A stretch of DNA of 12,439 nt, from positions 1 to 12,439 of the forward strand of contig SGPM01000547.1 in NCBI GenBank assembly GCA_004802725.1, given 5' to 3'. Positions within the stretch are counted from its first letter, which is position 1. Each line of letters starts with the position of its first letter. A model generated the notes under the pieces. The model had not been told where the DNA came from and searched no databases. It worked only from the letters and a program-made list of their open reading frames with translations. The stretch comes from Antrodiella citrinella (Eukaryota; Basidiomycota; Agaricomycetes; Polyporales; Steccherinaceae). The position numbers and the translations under genes are program-made. Positions 6,407-12,439 of the stretch are shown here, one piece after another.

Positions 6407-9400
6407 ATGGTACGTGTTTCTAAGTGCCAGGAGAACCAAGTTCCGCGCCAGTACGGGATGACTTGTTTATATACGGGCGAGTCTTCACGAGTCGAAAATG
6501 AAGACGTCAAACGAGTACGACTGGAAGAGTCGTACGCGAAGATCTATTCGATGGCAAACTTCTATACTACGGACTTCGACGAAAATCACGACTACATCTT
6601 TGAAGTACCCGACGAGTTCGTATTCACCGCGTACAAGACCGTAGACAAGAAAATAAAACCTGTACCTGGTATATTCCCTGACGATGCTAAAGTTGAGAGA
6701 CGATTTCCCGAAGACCCTCTCGCAACTCTTTCTACCTTACCATTCGTTCCTCCCAATTTTACTCCCACCGACCGACTTACCCGGGAACGTCTCGATGAAC
6801 TCAATATAAATCCTGACGGATTTTTATTACCCGAAGAAGAGAGATTGTTTGAGTATATACTGCAACTAAATGACAAAACATTAGCATTTACGGAAGAAGA
6901 TAAAGGATATTTACGGGATGATTATTTCTCCCCGTACGTAATTCCAGTTGTTCCGCATATACCCTGGGCAGAAGGAAACATTCCGATTCCGCCTGGAGTC
7001 AAACAAAAAGTCATTGATCTGTTACGTTCTAAGATTGCGGCCGGATTATATGAACCAAGTCAAGCATCTTATCGATCAAGGTGGTTCTGCGTACTGAAGA
7101 AAAATGGTAGCCTTCGCATCGTCCACGACTTGCAACCGTTAAATCGTGTATCAATCCGAGATGCCGGTGGACCTCCCATTCTAGATGACTTTGTAGAACC
7201 CTTCGCAGGAAGAGCATGCTACACTGTTTTTGACTTATATTCCGGATATGACTCCCGTATACTGCACCCTAGTAGCAGAGATCTCACTTCATTCCAAATA
7301 CCCTTAGGACTTTTGCGCATCACTGGCATGCCCCAAGGATATACAAATTCTCCTGCAGAATTTCAAAGATATATGGCCTTTGTTCTTCAAGATGAAATTC
7401 CTCACAAAGCAAATATATTCATTGATGACCTTCCTATTAAAGGCCCACAAAGTCAGTATCTAGATTCAGAAAATAATCCAGAAATTCTCAAAGAAAATCC
7501 TGGCATTAGAAGATTTATCTGGGAACATGCTCAGGATGTTCACAGAATAATGCACAGGATCAAACACTGTGGAGCAGCATTTTCTGCAAAGAAAGTCCAG
7601 TTATGCAAACCTGAAGTAATTATTGTTGGACACAAATGTACACCAGAAGGAAGAGTTCCAGAAGATGTAAAAATCAAGAAAATTCCTCAATGGCCTGTTC
7701 TGAAGACTGTTAAAGATGTCCGTGGTTTCTTAGGACTCTGTGGTACTGTTCGCATCTGGATTAAGGATTATTCCTTAATCGCCAGACCTCTTACAGAGCT
7801 AGTTCGGAAAGATGTCGAGTTCATATGGGATAAACGCAGACAACAAGCCTTTGACACTCTCAAGAAATTAGTGTCGTCAGCACCTGCATTACGCCCTATC
7901 GACTATGAATCAGATCTACCTATTATCCTATCTGTGGACTCAAGTAATATTGCTGTGGGTTTTATTCTATCACAAATAGATGAAAAAGGAAGAAAACGAC
8001 CTGCTCGTTATGGATCCCTTCCCTTTAACGAAAGAGAAGCTCGCTACAGTCAGCCAAAATTAGAACTGTATGGATGTTATCGTGCTCTCCGTCATTGGAG
8101 ATTATATTTATTTGGGGTCAAGAAACTCATCCTAGAAGTGGATGCCAAGTATATTAAAGACATGTTAAACAATCCAGACCTTCAACCAAATGCTTCAATA
8201 AATAGATGGATCCAAGGGATCCTCCTGTTTGATTTTGAGCTTCGTCATGTCCCCGCAGACAAACACAAAGCCCCAGATGCTTTATCAAGAAAAGAACCTA
8301 CTAAAGAAGATATTCTAGAAGCTCACCAAGATGAAGAATGGGCAAAAGATTTTATGATCCAATCTACTTTTGCACTTACAGATGAACTTCAATCTATGCC
8401 ATCCTATATCTCCAGAAATTCAGATGCCCATAAAATCCTTCAAGAAATCAGAAAATTTCTGCAGACTCTTCAAACCCCTGACTTTGAACTAGAGAAAGAC
8501 AGGCAGAGATTCTTGAAGAAAGCAGTTCAGTATTTTATGCAAGGAACAGCTATGTTCAAAAGAAGAAAAGAAAAATCAGCATTGCTGATTATCTTTGAAC
8601 ATCAAAGACGCTATATTATTTTAAAGCGAGCCCACGAAGAACTTGGACACCGTGGATCATACGGAGTGTTTCACCACATCAAAGACAAATTTACATGGCC
8701 TAACATGTATCAAGATGTTCGTCATCATGTTCGCACATGTCACCAATGTCAACTCTGGAATGTGCGCAGAGTTGAGGTCCCTCCTACTATTCGCACACCC
8801 ATATCTATTTTCACCAAGCTTTATGTTGATGTTATGTTTATGCCACATGCTCATGGATACAGATATATTATTGCAGCAAGAGATGATCTCACTCACGTTG
8901 CCGAAGGCCGCGCTCTCAGAAGAATCCGTGCGAAAGACATATCAAAATTCTTCTGGGAAGAAATCATATGTCGCTACGGCCATATTGCGGAAGTAGTCAC
9001 TGATAATGGATCAGAAGTACGTGGAGCTTTTGAAGTTCTTCTCAAAAGATATGGCATCCCTCAGATTAAGATCTCTCCCTATAACAAGCATGCGAATGGA
9101 CTTGTAGAACAAGGCCATTTCACAATCAGAGAAAGTATTCTCAAGGACTGTGGAAATAAACCTTCCAGATGGCCTAAGAAGGTTCATCTAGCCTTCTTCG
9201 CCGACAGAGTAACCACACGCCGTGTCACAGGTTTCTCTCCGTTCTATCTATCACACGGAACACACCCAATACTACCTTTTGATCTCACGGAAGCAATATT
9301 CATGATCAGTGAATATCGGGCCGGTCTCACCTCTGCTGAACTACTCGCATTACGCATGCGTCAGCTTGATAAGCGGCAGACCGATATTGATAGAGCCGCA

Positions 9401-9778
9401 GCAGCTATCAAACGGTCAAGGATCAAATCAAAGGCACAATTTGAAAAGAAATTTCGGCATCGGCTGCAAAAGATACCGCTCAGACCCGGCACGTTAGTCC
9501 TTGTGCGAAACTCAGCTCGTGACGCGGGCCTAGTAAACAAGTATACACCAAGGTATTCAGGACCCTATCAGATAGTCAGACAAACCCAAGGAGGATCATA
9601 TGTATTACAGGAACTTGATGGAACTGTCTTAAAACAAGGATACGCAGCCTTTAGACTTTTACCTTACCGTCCTCGCGTACCTGGAGATCTCCATACAGAT
9701 CCCGATTCAGAATCAGATCGATCGGATGATGAGTCCGATGAATCTGATGGCTCCACTGACACCTACAATACTGAATAA
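6407..9778 (+). CDS. pol: Pol polyprotein: reverse transcriptase, RNase H, integrase
   Basis: The frame is open from 5819; ATG 6407 (A at -3, G at +4) is a conservative start, 1123 residues, but the true N-terminus may be a fusion to the upstream frame. Reverse transcriptase has motif A VFDLYSGYDS (Asp at 7232), motif B GMPQGYTNSP and motif C FIDD at 7418-7429, followed by about 25 extra residues compared with typical Ty3 enzymes. RNase H has Asp 7937, Glu 8063 and Asp 8141. Integrase has an HHCC zinc site (His 8633, His 8648, Cys 8738, Cys 8747) and a DDE core (Asp 8828, Asp 9002, Glu 9107; 34 residues between the last two). A GPY/F module follows (GPY at 9560-9568), then a Ser/Asp-rich acidic tail and no chromodomain. 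All catalytic residues are present. It copies RNA into DNA and inserts it. Confidence 0.95.
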   Translation: MVRVSKCQENQVPRQYGMTCLYTGESSRVENEDVKRVRLEESYAKIYSMANFYTTDFDENHDYIFEVPDEFVFTAYKTVDKKIKPVPGIFPDDAKVERRFPEDPLATLSTLPFVPPNFTPTDRLTRERLDELNINPDGFLLPEEERLFEYILQLNDKTLAFTEEDKGYLRDDYFSPYVIPVVPHIPWAEGNIPIPPGVKQKVIDLLRSKIAAGLYEPSQASYRSRWFCVLKKNGSLRIVHDLQPLNRVSIRDAGGPPILDDFVEPFAGRACYTVFDLYSGYDSRILHPSSRDLTSFQIPLGLLRITGMPQGYTNSPAEFQRYMAFVLQDEIPHKANIFIDDLPIKGPQSQYLDSENNPEILKENPGIRRFIWEHAQDVHRIMHRIKHCGAAFSAKKVQLCKPEVIIVGHKCTPEGRVPEDVKIKKIPQWPVLKTVKDVRGFLGLCGTVRIWIKDYSLIARPLTELVRKDVEFIWDKRRQQAFDTLKKLVSSAPALRPIDYESDLPIILSVDSSNIAVGFILSQIDEKGRKRPARYGSLPFNEREARYSQPKLELYGCYRALRHWRLYLFGVKKLILEVDAKYIKDMLNNPDLQPNASINRWIQGILLFDFELRHVPADKHKAPDALSRKEPTKEDILEAHQDEEWAKDFMIQSTFALTDELQSMPSYISRNSDAHKILQEIRKFLQTLQTPDFELEKDRQRFLKKAVQYFMQGTAMFKRRKEKSALLIIFEHQRRYIILKRAHEELGHRGSYGVFHHIKDKFTWPNMYQDVRHHVRTCHQCQLWNVRRVEVPPTIRTPISIFTKLYVDVMFMPHAHGYRYIIAARDDLTHVAEGRALRRIRAKDISKFFWEEIICRYGHIAEVVTDNGSEVRGAFEVLLKRYGIPQIKISPYNKHANGLVEQGHFTIRESILKDCGNKPSRWPKKVHLAFFADRVTTRRVTGFSPFYLSHGTHPILPFDLTEAIFMISEYRAGLTSAELLALRMRQLDKRQTDIDRAAAAIKRSRIKSKAQFEKKFRHRLQKIPLRPGTLVLVRNSARDAGLVNKYTPRYSGPYQIVRQTQGGSYVLQELDGTVLKQGYAAFRLLPYRPRVPGDLHTDPDSESDRSDDESDESDGSTDTYNTE

Positions 9779-9942
9779 GGCGCCAAATAGAAGAATGGTG
9801 TTCTAGAGCGTGCAAACGGCGCTGAATCTCCATGCATAATTACTGTTGCGAAAACGACAAGTCCCCACTTTCTCCCCAACTTCAACAACTTCTACACCGA
9901 CTCTGTTTTGAATCACTTTTCTTTTTCCTTACCCAACTCACT
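9779..9942 (+). promoter_or_regulatory. Spacer between pol and the 3' ORF with CT-rich leader
   Basis: The second half (about 9860-9942) is rich in C and T with CAACTTC-type strings just before the ATG at 9943, which resembles fungal promoter or leader sequence around a transcription start. No TATA box is seen. It could support an independent transcript for the 3' ORF, or simply be the leader of a spliced subgenomic RNA. Confidence 0.3.
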
Positions 9943-10822
9943 ATGTCTGAACAACCGATCACCATCACAAGCCAACTGATCGCTCTTTTTGGATTCCCGC
10001 GAAGCACCCTTCCATGGAATGTCTCCAAGATCCGCGACATTTACATTGCGAATACACCGGTCGCGTCGATCGCCCACATCCTCACCAGTCTATACGAAGA
10101 GACTGACATCCTCGTTCGCGTGGACGCTTCAATTGAAGCATTCCCAACTCAGCATCTTCCACCGCGTCTTCCGCCAGCAGTCAAGGAGATGATCCACTTC
10201 GATCTCCCGCCTCATCCGTACGTTCGATACGTCCCACTCCCCACTAAAATCCTTTCGTTTTTCCTCGACAACACTCCTGCTGTCATACCATCTTTCGCCA
10301 TCGGCGCATGGACTGCGGTAGCCCCATTGGGCTTGATTTTCTGCCGTCGCATCCGCGAACCCTACCCGTTTCGACTCAACACTCTCGTTGTCGAAGGATG
10401 GATCATCACCAATTACGCTGCGCAACCAAATCAGCGACGACTTGAAGTCATCGCATATGATTTCATCATCCATCAGAAACACATTCGATTCAACCCACCC
10501 TCGCAGATGGCCGCAATGATGATGGGTGTGCAGTGGAAGTGGATGAGGGACATAGGGATTAAAATGTGGCAACAGTGAGCACCAATTTTCATTTTCTTAT
10601 TCTCATCATTTCATATGTTCCTACCTGCAACGAGGACGTTGCATTTTCAAAGTCGACGCGGATGACCTGCGTCATGTTTGGACAGAATTCTGACACGTCC
10701 ATGTCTACAGGAGTCAAGACGCAAACGAGTTGCGTTTCTATCAACCCAACGAAGAGTTCCTTCCTGAAGGAATCTTCCGGACTGCAGCAGGACGAGTAGT
10801 AGTGGATGATGAAGATGACTAA
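9943..10822 (+). CDS. Accessory ORF after integrase, two exons, unknown function
   Basis: ATG 9943 (A at -3) begins MSEQPITITS. An in-frame ATG at 9832 would add 37 residues but has a poor context and a low-complexity product. Unspliced, the frame stops at 10576. Removing the predicted intron 10575-10710 joins exons 9943-10574 and 10711-10822 in frame, giving 247 residues that end in a short acidic tail (VVVDDEDD). A hydrophobic stretch at residues about 114-134 (VIPSFAIG...GLIFC) followed by RRIR could be a membrane segment or just a buried core; there is no signal peptide. I recognise no family. It sits where env lies in envelope-bearing elements, but nothing else suggests an envelope protein. 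Its last codons overlap the proposed 3' LTR start. Confidence 0.7.
10575..10710 (+). other. Predicted intron of the accessory ORF
   Basis: The donor is GTGAGC at 10575, the branch site CTGAC has its A at 10693, and the acceptor CTACAG ends at 10710, 17 bases after it. The phase fits: CA plus G restores a Gln codon, and the second exon stays open for 36 codons to TAA at 10820. At 136 nt it is longer than most basidiomycete introns. Its 3' half also contains a short reading (FKVDADDLRHVWTEF, then TGA) in the frame of the second exon, which leaves room for an alternative splice form. Confidence 0.6.
10796..10815 (+). other. Candidate polypurine tract
   Basis: A purine-rich run (AGTAGTAGTGGATGATGAAGA region) sits directly before TGAC at 10816. 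It is interrupted by several T residues, so it is weaker than the classic tracts of Ty3 elements, but no better one occurs before the T-rich U3 sequence. Plus-strand DNA synthesis would be primed here. Confidence 0.4.
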
Positions 10823-11019
10823 TCATCTAGACAGAGTATTTGTTTTCTTTCGTTTCTTTCATTTTGTCTTGAAACCGGTCATCGTTTTATGTCCCCTACT
10901 CTCGTTCCAACATATATTTGAAATGTACCATATATTAAAAAGATCATGCTTCCTACATAAAATCTTACATATTTTCTTGGTAAATTACTCTTATACCTGA
11001 AGAACTTGCTTAGACAGGT

Positions 11020-11043
11020 AAGACAAAGAAAGTTCTTTGTCTT
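11020..11043 (+). repeat. Perfect 10-bp hairpin in U3
   Basis: AAGACAAAGA (11020-11029) pairs with TCTTTGTCTT (11034-11043) around the loop AAGT. It lies in the transcribed 3' end and in U3 DNA, so it may act as an RNA structure (for example near the 3' end of the genomic RNA) or as a protein-binding palindrome. Confidence 0.5.
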
Positions 11044-11051
11044 TTATAGTT

Positions 11052-11251
11052 CTATTGTCCAAATTTACCTTTATTCTTAAAGGCTCTATTGTTCTATTAT
11101 TAACTTTTTATTGTCTTATTTTAGACAATACATTTCTTTTGTTTCAAGTACTCTTTGTACTTAGGGTCTTTGTTTCCAAATTCCATTGTATTATTATTAG
11201 ATTCTTTTATCTATACCTTCCCCTTTGTCTAGATATCTATTGTACTATTGT
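11052..11251 (+). repeat. CTATTGT direct repeats and a TATTGTCT/AGACAATA hairpin in U3
   Basis: CTATTGT occurs at 11052-11058, 11086-11092, 11237-11243 and 11245-11251. TATTGTCT (11109-11116) and AGACAATA (11123-11130) form an 8-bp stem. The reverse complement ACAATAG also lies in the leader (26-32 and its LTR partner). Such spaced repeats upstream of a TATA box resemble transcription factor sites, but no factor is assigned. Confidence 0.4.
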
Positions 11252-11273
11252 CTGAAATCTCCCACGCTGAGAG

Positions 11274-11280
11274 TATAAAA
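11274..11280 (+). promoter_or_regulatory. TATA box of the LTR promoter
   Basis: TATAAAA in the context GAGAGTATAAAAAGGC. It is the best core promoter element in the LTR and lies about 32 bp upstream of the base that corresponds to window position 1, placing transcription start close to the R region. The same element in the 5' LTR, outside the window, would drive the genomic RNA. Confidence 0.75.
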
Positions 11281-11577
11281 AGGCTGGTGTAGCAGTAGAC
11301 TAGTAGGCACTCGTAGTACCTCACCCCCCCACAATAGACTTGTGGTTTCCCTCTCAAACCTACCTTACGTGGTAGTCGTGTTTGAGTGGCTCGTCACTGT
11401 GAACGACAGCGTTGAGAGCTTTTCACCTGGAAATTGCTCCCTTCGTCTCCGTTCTTTCTTCTCACTAACTCTTACAACTACCTAAGAACAACTGAGGTAA
11501 CTTCCGACTACAGACCAGTCCGTTGCCCTCAGAGGAATTTAAGTTTGGATTTTATATTCCAACTTTCCTGCACGTCA

Positions 11578-11582
11578 GGATG
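11578..11582. repeat. Presumed right target-site duplication (GGATG)
   Basis: Ty3/gypsy integrases usually duplicate about 4-6 bp of target; the five bases after the 3' LTR are GGATG. The partner copy would precede the 5' LTR outside the window, so this cannot be verified here. Confidence 0.4.
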
Positions 11583-11762
11583 CGAACGAAATTCAACGAA
11601 TGGATCACTGCTAAGTGCTAGCGTCTTGATGAGAACGCCACCGTCCAGAGCAACAGTATCCAGGTCGATCTTGACCTCGACATACTTGGTGTGGACACCA
11701 GGCTCCTGAAATGTGGTCGGATGAACGACATACAAGAGGCGGCCGTTGGTGACAATCAACAT
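11578..11762 (-). pseudogene. Host gene fragment: N-terminus of a medium-chain NADP-dependent reductase, interrupted by the retrotransposon
   Basis: Reading leftward from ATG 11762 gives MLIVTNGRLLYVV and, further on, IDLDTVALDGGVLIKTLALS and SDP. This pattern (VTNGR, a Pro/Gly turn, IDLDTV.L.GG.L.KTL.LS.DP) matches the N-terminus of fungal zinc-binding dehydrogenase-like alkenal/prostaglandin reductases of the MDR superfamily, which reduce alpha,beta-unsaturated carbonyls with NADPH. The family usually continues DPYMRGRM; here it reads DPFVEFRSHP, so it is diverged. The retrotransposon cuts the frame after about 61 codons. The remainder, if present, lies to the left of the element outside the window. 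A minus-strand TATA box (11863-11856) lies about 94 bp upstream. Confidence 0.6.
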
Positions 11763-11841
11763 TGTGTGATGTGTTGTTCTAAGGATCTAGCTCGTGAAGT
11801 TGAGGGAGGATTTCAACGGAAGTTGGTTTGTATTTGGCACC

Positions 11842-12027
11842 TCAATTCTCACTCAATTTTATACCATTGCTGCATGGCATTCTGACTCTTATTATGAGAT
11901 TCATCGCAGCTGTAAATTACAGCCAATAATGAGTGAATCGAGTTGTGTCAGCTGAGGAGCACTTACCTGCTTTGTGATCATGCAGATACTGGGATAGGTC
12001 GGCGACATCATCGCCGAGGGCTTCCAT
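11842..12027 (-). CDS. Possible two-exon coding sequence of a second minus-strand gene (unrecognised)
   Basis: ATG 12027 begins MEALGDDVADLSQYLHDHKA and runs 20 codons to a GTAAGT donor at 11966. A 57-nt intron ends at TTACAG (11910). The second exon continues about 20 codons to TGA at 11844-11842. Donor, length and acceptor are typical of basidiomycetes and the first exon has protein-like composition. The frame is also open a few codons upstream of the ATG, so this may be an internal exon of a gene whose start lies further right. No family recognised. Its second exon overlaps the TATA box of the reductase gene, which weakens the call. Confidence 0.3.
11856..11863 (-). promoter_or_regulatory. 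TATA box of the interrupted reductase gene
   Basis: TATAAAAT read on the minus strand, about 94 bp before the ATG at 11762, followed by a leader with CAACTTC and AACAACACATCACACA just before the ATG. Spacing and sequence fit a fungal core promoter, suggesting the host gene was transcribed before insertion. Confidence 0.5.
11909..11923. repeat. 15-bp near-perfect palindrome at the candidate 3' splice site
   Basis: GCTGTAA and TTACAGC flank a single A. It covers the acceptor of the candidate minus-strand intron. Probably coincidental, or a weak regulatory palindrome. Confidence 0.3.
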
Positions 12028-12439
12028 AACATGTGTGAATGCTACGTTAGTTCAAGATGTTTATCGGTGGAGCATTGTTCATGCAATACTCCGGGATCTT
12101 GACCGTGTCAAACAACGCCCGCAAAGTTGATAAGACGATGATGATTCACTAAAGACACCTTGTGGGACCGTTCTGTATAGACTGGTTCATTAAGATATAC
12201 ATACGACGAAAGGTCTCCGTCCGTCACAAGTAAAGCACCTGCGGCCTCAGTCATACAGTGCTGGCATCGAAGGAACTTGAAGCAAGGAGAGAACATTGAC
12301 TAACGGACTCTAACCTGAAGATCAGTCAGAGTACGCATGAAAATGCTCGGAAACGATTACTAGCCCCATTGTATACCGACTCGACCATCGGTTGGTAGTG
12401 CATTTTCGCCCTTGCCAGTGGCAGGACCAACAGGACACC
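12028..12439. other. Host flank without a confident gene
   Basis: No long ORF stands out. A short minus-strand stretch from the window edge to 12363 reads GPATGKGENALPTDGRVG and then stops at TAG 12362-12360; downstream of it on the minus strand a CTGAC...CTTCAG branch-acceptor pair ends near 12313. This could be the edge of an exon, but no matching donor keeps the frame. A 62-codon minus-strand ORF at 12296-12108 has no recognisable features. Confidence 0.3.

Larger units (their letters stand above)
1..11577 (+). mobile_element. Ty3/gypsy LTR retrotransposon, 5'-truncated by the window edge
   Basis: Direct repeats at 1-271 and 11306-11577 flank gag, protease, reverse transcriptase, RNase H and integrase in that order. 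RT and RNase H precede integrase, which is the Ty3/gypsy order; Ty1/copia has integrase first. A primer binding site follows the left LTR. The first base of the window corresponds to 11306 in the right LTR, so about 490 bp of the left LTR (U3) lies outside. A complete element would be about 12 kb, large for this class because of an extended gag-pro polyprotein and an extra 3' ORF. There is no chromodomain after integrase. The pol frame is uninterrupted; the gag-pro frame has one in-frame TGA at 4675. Confidence 0.97.
10816..11577 (+). repeat. 3' LTR (about 762 bp)
   Basis: The right end is certain: similarity to the left LTR stops after GTCA at 11577. The left end is inferred from TGAC at 10816, which forms a 4-bp inverted terminal match with GTCA and follows a purine-rich run. 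U3 (10816 to about 11305) is T-rich and has a TATA box and several hairpins; 11306-11577 matches the start of the window. The start could be off by some bases because the left copy of U3 is outside the window. Confidence 0.85.

Noticed and set aside
6410..6451. A 42-nt in-frame intron just after ATG 6407 (GTACGT donor, CCAG acceptor)
   Set aside because: It is very short, lacks a good branch site, and the pol frame is open with or without it.
10129..10572. 147-codon minus-strand ORF opposite the accessory ORF
   Set aside because: It is a mirror of the coding strand; the + strand has a better start context, intron signals and composition.
9943..10822. Accessory ORF as an envelope glycoprotein
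   Set aside because: No signal peptide, no N-glycosylation-rich ectodomain, few Cys and only one doubtful hydrophobic segment.
12108..12296. 62-codon minus-strand ORF in the host flank
   Set aside because: Short, no recognisable motif, and no neighbouring splice sites that extend it in frame.
1..12439. CRISPR array, bacterial operon or rRNA/tRNA gene
   Set aside because: No regularly spaced repeats and no RNA gene seen on either strand; the window is a eukaryotic retroelement.

Overview
The window is almost entirely one copy of a Ty3/gypsy-class (Metaviridae-type) LTR retrotransposon, on the + strand, inserted into host DNA of what looks like a basidiomycete fungus. I infer a fungus, probably an Agaricomycete, from four things: the pol family (FIDD reverse transcriptase, SPYN...NGLVE integrase), short GT-AG introns with CTGAC/TTGAC branch sites, CT-rich leaders, and a host exon that resembles fungal NADP-dependent medium-chain reductases. 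No database search was possible, so the taxonomic call is inference.

Layout. Positions 1-271 are the downstream part of the 5' LTR; its upstream part lies outside the window. A primer binding site starts at 275. A leader with almost no ATG runs to 615. A very long gag-protease frame starts at ATG 616: capsid-like region, acidic/basic tract, CCHC zinc knuckle at about 1705-1746, DTGS protease at about 2575, then a linker of about 600 residues. It meets a TGA at 4675-4677. The same frame then stays open to 5946, and a predicted 77-nt intron (5888-5964) gives it a further 50-residue end that stops at 6117-6119. The pol frame (reverse transcriptase, RNase H, integrase, GPY/F module, acidic tail) is one base ahead of the gag frame and ends at 9778. 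Downstream, in the position env occupies in other elements, is an unrecognised ORF (9943-10822 with a predicted intron 10575-10710). The 3' LTR runs from about 10816 to 11577, with a TATA box at 11274 and hairpins in U3.

The two LTR copies differ by 5 substitutions and 1 indel over about 271 bp (about 1.8%), so the insertion is fairly young but not new. Apart from the TGA at 4675, the coding frames are open.

Right flank (11578-12439). The element has landed antisense inside the first exon of a minus-strand gene resembling zinc-binding/alkenal reductases. That gene has its own TATA box about 94 bp before its ATG. Further right are weaker signs of another minus-strand gene with a 57-nt intron.

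The most interesting points are the very large gag-pro-linker polyprotein, its in-frame TGA, the intron whose branch site coincides with a CTT TGA C sequence that would shift a ribosome exactly into the pol frame, and the spliced accessory ORF after integrase.
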